A DNA stretch of 64,000 nucleotides. Origin: JABWAJ01 sp038323375 (GTDB taxonomy: Bacteria; Bacteroidota; Bacteroidia; Chitinophagales; Saprospiraceae). The stretch lies in contig JBBQGV010000007.1 of assembly GCA_038323375.1 (NCBI GenBank), forward strand, positions 35,693 through 99,692, written 5' to 3'. Positions 11,601 to 17,771 of the stretch are shown piece after piece (position 1 is the stretch's first letter; the number at the start of each line of letters is the position of its first letter). A program made the translations under genes and the position numbers. Under the pieces are notes generated by a model. That model was not told where the DNA came from, did no database searches, and saw nothing but the letters and a program-made list of their open reading frames with translations.

Positions 11601-12450
11601 AGTTGGCGGTCAACCCTTGCACAATCTCAACGCTAAATTCGGTGCGCGCTATAGGATAGGAATTCATATTTGCGTCAATCATCTTGACGTTTTCCACCTG
11701 CAGTTTTAAAATACCGGGTAGCATATTGGCCGGTAAATTATCCTCTATGATCAGCGAGATGATGCCAAGGTTGCCATATCCATTGACATTGGTTTGGTTC
11801 AGACGCGTAATCGTCACCTCGGCAAGACCGGTGTTGTCGTTCACCTTGAAGAAGTAAGTAGAATTGGCCCCGTCAGGATCATACCAGGCATCCTGAGCCG
11901 GCTGGAAAACTACGCCGTTGGCTTTCACGAACTCCTCATTGAAGCGCATTGTAAAAGAGATGCCGTGAAAAAGGTTGGCGGGTAGTACCCCGCTGCCGAG
12001 GTTGATTTTGAAGTCTACACGCATTCCCGGTGTAGCAGAAGACATCGGGCTTTCCAACAGCAACGGGGCATTCAGGCCCGTTTGCCCGTTGTTGTAGCCA
12101 TCCGGAGTTACAAATCCGTGGGTTTGGGCATAATTGGCTCCGATGGCGGCATTCAGGTCGGCCATTCCGACAGCGCCGTTGCCGTCTCCGTCTGCAAAAG
12201 CAAAGTTGACATTGCCGGGAAAATAATTGAGCCACATGTCCGTTACCGGCTGTGCTTGCCAATTAGTGGTCGCATTTGGGCGGGGAGCACCGCCGTTGTT
12301 GTAAGCAGCACCCCAAAAGAGGACGTCTACACCGTTGACTATGCCATTGTTATTTACGTCGCCTGGCCAGAGCATTTGTGCATAGGAATGCTGGAAAAGT
12401 CCTAGCGTTAAACACAAGAAAAGTGTGCAGCGTGTAGTAGTTTTGTTCAT
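2671..12450 (-). CDS. Giant T9SS type A surface protein with Kazal, PPC, 23 SprB-like repeats and PKD
   Basis: A 3259-residue secreted protein. Signal peptide 1-25; a dockerin-like segment with calcium-loop-like DVNNNGIVNG and DGDGNGAVG (about 28-115); a cohesin-like beta domain (about 130-280); four Kazal-type units (about 283-484), each with PVCG-NGxTYxNxC-C spacing; two pre-peptidase C-terminal (PPC)-like domains (about 488-745); 23 tandem modules of about 82 residues (745-2625); a PKD domain with YLWSFGDG (about 2627-2705); cohesin-like and dockerin-like domains; and a T9SS type A sorting domain from about 3180 (NTPNPFSDET to the terminal VVLNK). The modules carry WTGPV, NLPxGTY and NGC motifs typical of SprB repeats. 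Such proteins act as fibrous adhesins in gliding or attachment; the Kazal units suggest protease inhibition or self-protection (inference). Confidence 0.85.
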   Translation of the reverse strand: MNKTTTRCTLFLCLTLGLFQHSYAQMLWPGDVNNNGIVNGVDVLFWGAAYNNGGAPRPNATTNWQAQPVTDMWLNYFPGNVNFAFADGDGNGAVGMADLNAAIGANYAQTHGFVTPDGYNNGQTGLNAPLLLESPMSSATPGMRVDFKINLGSGVLPANLFHGISFTMRFNEEFVKANGVVFQPAQDAWYDPDGANSTYFFKVNDNTGLAEVTITRLNQTNVNGYGNLGIISLIIEDNLPANMLPGILKLQVENVKMIDANMNSYPIARTEFSVEIVQGLTANSCPNIISPVCGSNGVTYINICYAQAAGITDYTEGVCFGSCINPAQMNPNANCNFIFQPVCGCNGITYPNECVASAEGVTSYTQGPCNPNYTCYDPIYVVTSSGTTENPATGVISLNCPGTYQPVCGCNGITYQNACVAEASGITFYTAGSCNTLCVNPQNMNPNAVCPTIYEPVCGCNGVTYSNSCVAAAAGVMSFTPGVCGSSSPWCAEAVAIQCGDYFPYETTVGAGNQISAYPGCSGGSYSGNDRVYVLNKTTAGDLQIGIEILTNNLDLDLFLLSGSCSQFTCLRSSTTNNTQTNNEGIIFEDAPIGIYYLVVDAKSAAAMGAYRLEVSCGYLYCGDAIPLVCGQPYNGNNIYGDDNVSLYGCGNVLNVENNGPEMVHYFSVTQAGQVTINLSGLTNNLELFLLSSCDRGNCLNYSQNAGNASESITAFLQPGQYYVVVDGYNGATSPYSLTVNCSSGCNFNIVNAYSTPAGCSQNNGSITISSSGGHPGYIVSFTGPVSGSFGTYANTNTISNLPAGTYTITKTDCYGCYDTEVVTVASGGNLNAYVTPHGATCGMSGYLSVVVLNGQGPYQVYVTGPVNASLTTNNSSFNITNLPAGFYTIYITSANGCSIVKYATITQGNSNFNFTATPHPGACGQPGYIQINTTGGVPPYNISVSGPVSGYATSNASNFNIINLPGGTYTITIEDGNWCTVTRVVTLQSSYLNITATANNGICGSSGSITVNVSNGSAPYIINWNGPVNGSTTTSNPNYVIQNLPSGTYSIFVEDGNWCSGYKTVYINNAGGSLSTYVTANNGNCGQAGSIWVDINNGTGPYTINWTGPVSGSATTNNNWYSIANLPGGSYTVHITSSNGCSSTHTVYVISGGNFVINATGSGGVCGQTGSVLVTMVGGTPNYLITWNGPVSGSTTTAASNFTINNLPPGNYVIQVTDAQGCTRNKNVTVTNTGGGLNLQGIVTHATCLQFGAIWLDILGGSGPFTVSWVGPVSGSTTIQGNGYNIFNLPAGTYVVTVVAANGCTGTKTFTILNQGGNIIVTLVANNANCAQQYGAINVITSGAPGPYTIVWTGPVNGSATTSNTNYQITQLPAGMYAVTVTAANGCSGYKTVTINSSGNINIVATPLPGLCGMNGAIWLDINNGVGPFTITWTGPANGSITIQGNGYNIPNLPAGTYLVTVTSANGCTDSEVVVLITTSATYVVNTALINNGCGQYNWIWIDIIGGSPTYTIIWTGPSSGSGTSTNGAFEIMDLPPGTYVIKVTDATGCMVIKTVIIYPNPNNRLILTPISGVCGQLGAIWVDIVNSQAPYLLAWSGPVSGSILLTGNGYNIQNLPSGTYTITLLDANGCTDVEVVVLNNNQNLVDVTGIAIPGVCGQNGQIHLGIVGGTTPYSIVWTGPVNGTTTTSNNFFNILNLPSGTYTIVVTDASGCTDTVVITLVNAPNNLDVIGVPIPGVCGQNGQIHLGITGSTIPYTIVWTGPVNGNATTSNNFYNILNLPSGTYTIVVTGANGCTRTVVVTLTNGANTLNVTGVAVPGVCGQNGQIHLGITGGTAAYAIVWTGPVNGNATTSNNFYNILNLPSGTYTIVVTDANGCTRTVVVTLTNGANTLNVTAVATPGLCGLNGSILVNIAGGTAPFAVTWTGPVNGAASTANSTYNIVNLPSGAYSIVVTDANGCNDNVTVTLINTINNLSFTRTVTNGICGQNGSILINIVSGTPAYTITWAGPVSGSATTAANTYNIPNLPAGNYTLMVTGSNGCSQQLTATVAVTENNIDITDTANTGLCGQEGSVGLIISGGAGTYTIVWSGPESGSATSANGLYTISGLQSGNYNISVTDANGCAATETTSLINTESDLDLIAQGNNGICGQAGSITVNTSGGNAPYTITWGGPTSGSATTNNSTFTIPNLQTGSYTVGITDVNGCFDTQVVSISNSGAVNLTTTGTNATCVSLASISVVITGGLPNYTISWTGPVSGSTTTANTLYNIPSLPGGTYVVTVLSANGCVATKTVVLTSPAFNLNLVATPHNGLCGQNGFITVNISGGMPGYTITWNGPISGSISTFGSSYNISNTPNGTYTINVTDASGCTDAQTVTVINTNNGLSIAVTAVNGICGNLGSIWIDMFNGTPPFTIMWTGPVTGSTTTSGNFFDIPNLPGGTYVVKVTDLYNCMGQQTVVLTNAPDNLSASLTVQNGACDGPGAITIHVNGSHPPFTITWSGQNSSGSAITSAQSYTINNLPTGVYFITVTDLNGCTENLSTQVTNSPDNIDAIFSVINGNCFMAGAIGIIIQHAAPPYTINWNGTSSGTVVWQDYQYKIAGLISGDYIITITDGNGCVYESEAIWIDGQIPQPVANFTHSSSSLITTFTNTSTPGTYLWSFGDGTNSTATNPVHQYYGAGNYQVCLSVTNACGINNICKTVNIVLPSNLVILDVGEGTGSQGALIQIPVRIQNCQSLVSLAGSVNLENPAVANITGVTPALISPQYSAINKTFNYFSNNGQALSVNQNAILFYLNVQLTGPAGSATNIFLVNTPLAVEVGSMSGGNGIVLPHMTVLGRASVATVGMATGEVTTFWGEGIPEVAVSALDGGLVAMEMTDQLGHYMLPGLPLNEEYILRAEKDTLHANGLSTYALFIGQRFILGLDPPQIYSPYQVIAGDANCNDAFTTLDLFLIQQLIIGARDRFLNCPSWVFVAAGDMPDDFNAYNVFPYSNSDTMMLMTNLTSDFVGVKVGDILGHADPDLFHGGTQIDDRYQDDLVLVSNRRGVLAGEEVELTFRSDNFNDIVSYQTALGFDVESLEFLTIAGGQSSALSNVVAGERTGSIRLSWFNTAGRGVSALAAEDIFTIRFRAKKSIADLSDVLRIENSGIRTEAHNARSERLNIVLRWEDGTAQNSTYALYQNTPNPFSDETMIRFELPEEMAADLTLYDEVGRAIKHIFGDYAKGMNQISLTQLNLESGVYFYTLKAGSFVATKTMVVLNK
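4575..10218 (-). repeat. 23 tandem ~246-bp coding modules (SprB-like)
   Basis: Hand counting of the translated repeats gives 23 modules averaging 245 bp over this interval. Nearly every module carries two cysteines, one in a GxCG motif near the start and one in an NGC motif near the end, spaced so that an intramodule disulfide is plausible. Module sequences range from highly diverged to almost identical, which suggests birth by unequal crossing over at different times. The repeats are coding, not a CRISPR array. Confidence 0.85.
6772..7263 (-). repeat. Recent in-register duplication of one 246-bp module
   Basis: The copies starting at 6772 and 7018 are exactly 246 bp apart. Their first 58 bases are identical and the rest differs by scattered substitutions without indels. 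They encode modules 13-14 of the array, and the next module (7264-7510) is related. This is the youngest duplication in the array. Confidence 0.8.
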
Positions 12451-13132
12451 TGCCTTTTTATTAACGTTCGTGGAATCGGAATTAGGAAATTAGGACTGTC
12501 AATCCGTTAATAGTAACAGCCCAGTTTATCAATATTGATTGAGTCAACCTACAAAACCCGCATCAACGCCTGAGCAGTGAGTGTTGCTATTGCCAGCCTC
12601 CGGCGATAGAAATATCACAAGCGCAGATATAGGTGAACCGTAGATAACTGCTTTAGTTACTCTTAAACAACAAGGAAATACATACAAATCACAGCAAGAC
12701 CTCCATTTTTTAAGTGGGGTAGAAGAACTAATGGAGGATATTCGATTGGAAGGGAACCATCGTATGATCCTGACTGCGGCGTAAAGATAGGGAAATTATC
12801 TGTCTTACTAAATTTTTAAACTTATTTTTTCTGCAATTTGAGGGGAAGTAAACCGCTTTTTTTTTACGTATGAAGAATTGTTATCATCAGGCGTTCAGTG
12901 GATTGCTTGCCGCAAATGGATTGCCCTGTAACTGCTGGCGGGAACGCCCCCATGCGGGTAAAGACCTGCCGCGCCGGCGAAAGCCCTGGTAGCTAAAAAT
13001 CTGATACTAACGATCTGTGAGCCAGGCTTGGTTTTGTGTAAATCGCTTTTATCTAAAATCTCTGAGCGATAAAAAAGGTTCTGCAAGCCCTGAAATGATA
13101 AATTTGCATCCGTATCAAATCAACACTGCCAA
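12451..13132. other. 682-bp spacer: leader of the giant gene and upstream region of lgt
   Basis: No gene is supportable here. On the minus strand the first 325 bases look like a long 5' untranslated leader of the giant surface-protein gene. It contains an 8-bp stem (CCTCCATT at 12700-12707 with AATGGAGG at 12730-12737). The part nearest lgt holds a TAAATTTG at 13099-13106 that fits the Bacteroidota -7 consensus, but the matching -33 element is poor. Confidence 0.5.
12782..12812 (-). promoter_or_regulatory. Candidate promoter of the giant surface-protein gene
   Basis: On the minus strand TTTA (12812-12809) is separated by exactly 19 bp from TATCTTTA (12789-12782). This is one base off at each box from the Bacteroidota consensus TTTG-N19-TAnnTTTG. 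It would start transcription about 325 bases before the start codon, giving a long leader. Confidence 0.4.
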
Positions 13133-13933
13133 ATGCTGCTGCACATCACCTGGAATGTTTCGCCGGAAATCCTTGAAATCGGTTCTTTTTCTCTGCGTTG
13201 GTACGGACTGCTTTTCGCAGCGGGTTTCCTTGCTGGCTTGTTCATCGTGCGGCGCATGATGCTTGCGGAAGGCGCCCCGGAAGCCTGGTTGGATAAGGCT
13301 TTCATCTACATCGTTATTGGCGCGGTGGTTGGCGCGCGCCTTGGCCATGTCTTTTTTTACGATTGGGAATACTATTCTCAGGATCCTCTTAAAATTCTGA
13401 AGGTGTGGGAAGGCGGTTTAGCCAGCCACGGCGGCGCCATCGGCATCATCCTGATGTTGTGGCTGTTTTCGGTGCGGGTATCGAAAAAATCCATCCTCTG
13501 GATTCTCGACAAAGTAGTGGTCCCCACTGCATTAGCCGGTTGCTTCATCCGCTTGGGCAACCTGATGAATTCTGAAATTTATGGAAAAGCTACCGATGTA
13601 TCCTGGGCCTTCATCTTCGTACGCAGCGACCCCGCTGCCTTGCCGCGCCACCCGGTGCAGTTGTATGAATCGCTTTCTTACTTAGTCTCCTTTTTCATTC
13701 TTTACTATGTGTATTGGAACACGGGCAAAAAAGACAAACCGGGCTTCGTCTTTGGCTTGTTTTTGTTGCTGATCTGGGGATTCCGCTTTATTTGGGAATA
13801 CCTGAAGGAAAGCCAGGGCGGGTTTGAAAGCGCTTTTGGAAACGCCTTGAGTACCGGACAATTGCTGAGCATTCCGTTTCTGTTGATCGGGGCCTATTTT
13901 GTGTTCCGGAAAACACCGGAGGTGACGGCTTAA
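13133..13933 (+). CDS. lgt: Prolipoprotein diacylglyceryl transferase
   Basis: A 266-residue polytopic membrane enzyme. It transfers diacylglycerol from phosphatidylglycerol to the lipobox cysteine of prolipoproteins, the first step of lipoprotein maturation in the inner membrane. Family motifs are intact: RLGHVFFYDW, WEGGLASHGG with the expected histidine at residue 99, the Lgt signature around RLGNLMNSEIYG, and HPVQLYES. Length is normal for the family. The ATG at 13133 gives a start that lines up with known Lgt N-termini (ITWNVSPEI). It stands alone on the plus strand. The window encodes several probable clients (31646, 47912, 49057, 53002, 55414, 61358). Confidence 0.95.
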   Translation: MLLHITWNVSPEILEIGSFSLRWYGLLFAAGFLAGLFIVRRMMLAEGAPEAWLDKAFIYIVIGAVVGARLGHVFFYDWEYYSQDPLKILKVWEGGLASHGGAIGIILMLWLFSVRVSKKSILWILDKVVVPTALAGCFIRLGNLMNSEIYGKATDVSWAFIFVRSDPAALPRHPVQLYESLSYLVSFFILYYVYWNTGKKDKPGFVFGLFLLLIWGFRFIWEYLKESQGGFESAFGNALSTGQLLSIPFLLIGAYFVFRKTPEVTA

Positions 13934-14066
13934 CGGATTGACTCTTGCCAGGAGGGGGGGCATTTGTATCAAACCTGACATTTGCGGAAAAATGGTTTTG
14001 TATGGCTTAGAAAAAGGATTGTCTTCAAGTCGGTATTTTATTTTTCTTATCCAAAACCACACCACA

Positions 14067-15830
14067 ATGAAAAGTACTTACTTGTCAAAAGTCCAAACTT
14101 TGTTTGCTTGTTTGAATAAAAAACGGGGGGGAGGAACATCTTGTTATCCTTTTGTTACTCCTATTGATGCCCGTCAAGGGCTTTAGCCAGCCACAGGCAC
14201 CGCCGACGTTTCAGGGAACCATCGTTCCTATTCCTAATCAAAGCGTACAAGCAACGCTGGATCAGCAACTCCAGACAGATAGTTCTAATTACCGGTTGTT
14301 TACGATTAACCTGGAAGCAATGGAGGATTATTTTCAAAGCGAGGACTTGTGGTAGGCAATGAAAGCGAGGGGGCGGAAAGAAACCGGTTCAGGAATCTGT
14401 GCAGCGGTATTAATAACGAATTGAATATTAATGATGATACGGGCGGTTCTCCCGGCATGCTTGTCACTGAAAACCCGATCGCTTTATTTAACCACGCAGC
14501 CAACCACATCGCCAACAACACCATCAACCTCTACAAAGGCCGGGCGGGCATCCTGAGCTTTTCCGGACGTTACCTCGAGTTTTACAAAAACACCATCAAT
14601 ATGGAGCTTGATGACAAACAAACCGCCATTCAGATCGAAGGTCTGGCCGATGGCTTAGTGCGCTGCAACAAGGTTTTCGGCATGGGCGGCACGGTTTTGA
14701 ACTCCAAAGGAATTACCGCCAAAGGCGCTTTCAGCACAATTTTTTCCTGCAACCACCTGAACGACACCAAAACCGGCCTGAGCTTCGACGGCATGGGCGA
14801 CCAAAGCGTCGTGCGCGGCAATGAATTCACCGGGCAGGCAGTCGGGCTGCAGCTAGAAATGAACGGGCATGTTGGCCCGCAAAGCCACCAGGGAAATCGG
14901 TGGTTTGGGAGTTTTGAGGAAGTGGGGGCGAAGCATTTGGGGACAACAGAAGCAAGTGTTTTATTATCCCAATTTATTGTTGATCCAGCCGCTTCATCAG
15001 GCCAAGCTTACTCATATTTACCCTCATGGAGTGCACTTGGACAATGGTTTGTGCCGGAAGAGGTAGAAGATGAAAATATATTCAAATGCGCTACTTCCAA
15101 TGCCTGTGCTACCGCTTCACCACCCGTCAACATCAAAGATGGCATAGAAGGGTTAGAAGAAAAATTTGCCCGGGGCAGTTTCTCTTCCCCACAATTTGCC
15201 ACCGAACTGACCTGGACGGGCCTCCGCCACCTCTACAGCCGCATTGCAGAAAACAATATCCCTCTGCAAAATTATGCTCAGGTAAATAGCTTTTACACGA
15301 ACGCCGCCAATACCAGCATTGAACAACTTCACGAAGCCGGGCAGAGTATCAAAGAGGCACTAACCTTACCGGGCGCCGACTTGGTTGTTTTGGAAGATTA
15401 CGCTGCCGACATAGAGAATTACTTAAATGATCTACTCCAAAACAGCGAAGCCTTAGTTACTGATACCAGCGTTTCCAGTATCAGCTCATTGTTCGCTGAT
15501 CGGACAGATATTTTAGCTGACCTTGCCGAAACAATAGGAATGGCGGATAGTTTATCTGCTGATTTGTACGGGGAACTTCTTGGCAACATCGCCTCCGCCA
15601 AAACTGTAAACAACTCGGTAACTGCTACTGTAGGTTACGAACTCAATGAAAAAGCTCAGTGTCTTACTACCGTCCATGATCTATTGGGGCTAGAAATTCA
15701 GCGTTCACTTTCGACAGGTAGTGAAGAATTTGTCTTGAACACCAGCGATATTCCTTCAGGAATTATATGGATTACTCTTTTTGTGGACGGGGTGTCTATA
15801 GGCACACGTACAGTCGTAATTAAAAAGTAG
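14067..15830 (+). pseudogene. Broken T9SS type A beta-helix protein gene (two frame breaks)
   Basis: Three pieces in different frames make one gene. The ATG at 14067 opens a lysine-rich leader start. At a run of seven G (14125-14131) the frame must shift for the hydrophobic core and FSQ cleavage site (14137-14200) to follow; six G would restore it. That frame stops at 14355, and a 493-residue open frame continues from about 14340 in the first frame. It encodes NosD/pectin-lyase-like right-handed beta-helix turns (NNTINLYKGRAG, GLADGLVRCNKV, SVVRGNEFTG) and ends in a shortened type A sorting motif (DGVSIGTRTVVIKK). The jump near 14345 skips part of the protein, so an internal deletion is likely. 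The gene is probably dead unless the G-run is phase-variable or a sequencing error. Confidence 0.65.
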
Positions 15831-15846
15831 TTTCCCTTTCACGATT

Positions 15847-15885
15847 TGCAGAGATGCTTTTAAAGCAAAAGCATCTCTGCATTTT
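15847..15885 (+). terminator. Intrinsic terminator after the beta-helix pseudogene
   Basis: A perfect 15-bp stem (TGCAGAGATGCTTTT with its complement, loop of five) is followed by TTTT at 15882-15885. It sits 17 bp after the stop of the broken gene and just before the next gene on the same strand, so the two are separate transcripts. Confidence 0.8.
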
Positions 15886-15898
15886 AATTTTCTGAAAA

Positions 15899-17401
15899 AT
15901 GAAATTATTATATACCTTGATTATTACCATGCTTTATTTTCCCATAGCCTCTCAAAACCATGATTACGTATGGTTATTTGGATGCAATTACACAAGCTCC
16001 TTGCCGGGTATTGAAGGATCAATCGGAGATTTTAAACAGCAGCCTTTTGGCTTTGAATACATAAATATTGGAATACCTCTTTTTGTATCAAATGCAATTG
16101 TTTCTGATAGTACAGGGCACCTGAAATTTTATACCAATGCCTGTTCAATAGCTAATTCAAATCATGAAATCATGGAAAATGGTGAAGGAATTAATCCGGG
16201 GCAAATACATGAAACTTATTGTGATAATGGTTATATAGCAGGCACACAGGGCTGTTTAATATTGCCTAAACCTGGCAATCCTGATTTATACTATGTATTC
16301 CATAAACACATAATAACTACAAGTTCAGAGATAATTACAGATGCTCTATTGTATTCAATGGTTGATATTTCATTAAACAATGGCATGGGCAAGGTAATTC
16401 AAAAAAATCAACCCTTAGTTGAAACTGCCATTACTTATAGCCAGCTCACTGCCGTTAAACACGCGAATGGAAAGGATTGGTGGATTCTTACAGGAGGGGA
16501 TCAAAATAATTTGTACTATACTTTTTTACTTGATTCCAATGGGCTTGACCCTTATTTTACTCAAAGCATCGGATCACCATCCAGCTATAACGGGTCAAGA
16601 GGAGGTCAGGCTGTATTTTCTCCTGATGGTTCAAAATACGCCAGATATAGTGCTACAGATGGGGTGTTTTTATTTGATTTTGATCGCGCCAATGGTCTGT
16701 TAAGCAACTTTAGGCATATTCCTATTGGAGATCCCTGGGTTTCAGGAGGGGTTGCGATTTCTCCTCATTCACGTTTTTTATACGTGTCATCAACCTTATT
16801 TGTCTATCAATACGACCTTTGGGCACAAGAGATCATAGTCACAAAAGATACAGTCGCTATATATGACAATTTCCAAGCTCCATTTCCTACAACTTTTTAT
16901 ACGCAACAATTGGCGCCAGATTGTAAAATCTATATAAATAGTCAGAATGGTTCATTCTTCCTGCATGTCATCCATAATCCCGACGAACCAGGTCTATCAT
17001 GTAATCTTGAACAGCATGGAGTTCCGTTACCGTACCCACATCAACTATCCATGCCCAATTTCCCCAACTACCGCCTCGGCCCCCTCATCCCCGGCGAAAC
17101 GCCTGCTCCGCCCTGCTCGCCTATTGTGAGCACTGAAGAACCACTACCCGCGCCGGAACCTGCTATAAAAGTCTTCCCCAACCCCGCTTCCGGGCAGTTC
17201 ACCATCAGGCTAACAGCCCCTGCCGCCGGTGAGTGGCAGTTGTTCCACGCCGACGGGCGGCTGGCGCTGCGGCAGTTTTTGTCGGCTGGCGTAGCGCAGT
17301 ATGAAATAGCGGTGTCGCAACTGCCGCCGGGGATGTATTTTTACCGGGTGTTTTTGGAAGGGCAGCCGGGCGGGGGCGGGAAGGTGAGTGTGGTGCGGTA
17401 G
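15899..17401 (+). CDS. T9SS type A secreted beta-propeller-like protein (chimeric composition)
   Basis: A 500-residue secreted protein: a signal peptide (1-19, ending IASQN), a body with propeller-like strands (LYYVFHK, AVFSPDGSKYARY, GGVAISPHSRFLYVSS), and a C-terminal type A sorting domain from about residue 422 (KVFPNPASGQFTI to KVSVVR). No enzyme residues stand out; the role on the cell surface is unknown. Base composition changes abruptly. The body up to about 17040 is AT-rich with A/T-ending codons, while the last 120 codons, including the sorting domain, are strongly GC-rich like the surrounding genome. This suggests an acquired body joined to a resident sorting domain. The start follows a terminator by only 13 bp and is fixed by the signal peptide. 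Confidence 0.75.
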   Translation: MKLLYTLIITMLYFPIASQNHDYVWLFGCNYTSSLPGIEGSIGDFKQQPFGFEYINIGIPLFVSNAIVSDSTGHLKFYTNACSIANSNHEIMENGEGINPGQIHETYCDNGYIAGTQGCLILPKPGNPDLYYVFHKHIITTSSEIITDALLYSMVDISLNNGMGKVIQKNQPLVETAITYSQLTAVKHANGKDWWILTGGDQNNLYYTFLLDSNGLDPYFTQSIGSPSSYNGSRGGQAVFSPDGSKYARYSATDGVFLFDFDRANGLLSNFRHIPIGDPWVSGGVAISPHSRFLYVSSTLFVYQYDLWAQEIIVTKDTVAIYDNFQAPFPTTFYTQQLAPDCKIYINSQNGSFFLHVIHNPDEPGLSCNLEQHGVPLPYPHQLSMPNFPNYRLGPLIPGETPAPPCSPIVSTEEPLPAPEPAIKVFPNPASGQFTIRLTAPAAGEWQLFHADGRLALRQFLSAGVAQYEIAVSQLPPGMYFYRVFLEGQPGGGGKVSVVR

Positions 17402-17530
17402 CGCTGTACCGCCGAACTCCGATTCGGCGACGTAATAAGCAGACAGACACAACCGAACGGCGTTCAGCGGTTTCTGTAACTGACCGATTGTATTCTTGAA
17501 GGTCTGTCAGCTCAAGCTGGCGACCACAAG

Positions 17531-17743
17531 CTACTTGCGTACCAGCAAGGCCCCGCCAACCAGCACGCAAACGCCTGCAAGCACGTACAAAATGGTGGTT
17601 TCCTGCGAGGCGCCTTTGTCTTCAGCCGATAACTTGAAGCTGCCAATTTCGATTTCGGCTTTGTCTTCTTTGCTGTTGGCAAATGCATAAATGCCAACGC
17701 CGATTCCGAGAACCAGCAACACGAGTGCGATGTTTTTGCTCAT
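17531..17743 (-). CDS. Small two-helix membrane protein (DUF3185-like)
   Basis: A 70-residue protein from the ATG at 17743. An upstream in-frame ATG at 17782 overlaps the preceding gene's stop and would add a non-hydrophobic tail, so it is less likely. It has a transmembrane helix at about 3-21 (IALVLLVLGIGVGIYAFA), a charged middle (KEDKAEIEIGSFKLS) and a second helix at about 48-66 ending in RK. The layout resembles DUF3185-type small membrane proteins; function unknown. It lies 28 bp downstream of the permuted ATP-grasp gene on the same strand and may share its transcript. Confidence 0.6.
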   Translation of the reverse strand: MSKNIALVLLVLGIGVGIYAFANSKEDKAEIEIGSFKLSAEDKGASQETTILYVLAGVCVLVGGALLVRK

Positions 17744-17771
17744 ATTAGGTTTGTTGATTTGATAATTTGAT

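Noticed and set aside
10909..11709. Long plus-strand open frame opposite the giant surface gene
   Set aside because: It is an antisense shadow of the Kazal/PPC coding region with no family motifs; similar shadows occur throughout the repeat array.
13938..14186. 82-codon open frame after lgt
   Set aside because: It runs through non-coding spacer into the broken beta-helix leader; the sequence before the ATG at 14067 has no protein-like pattern.
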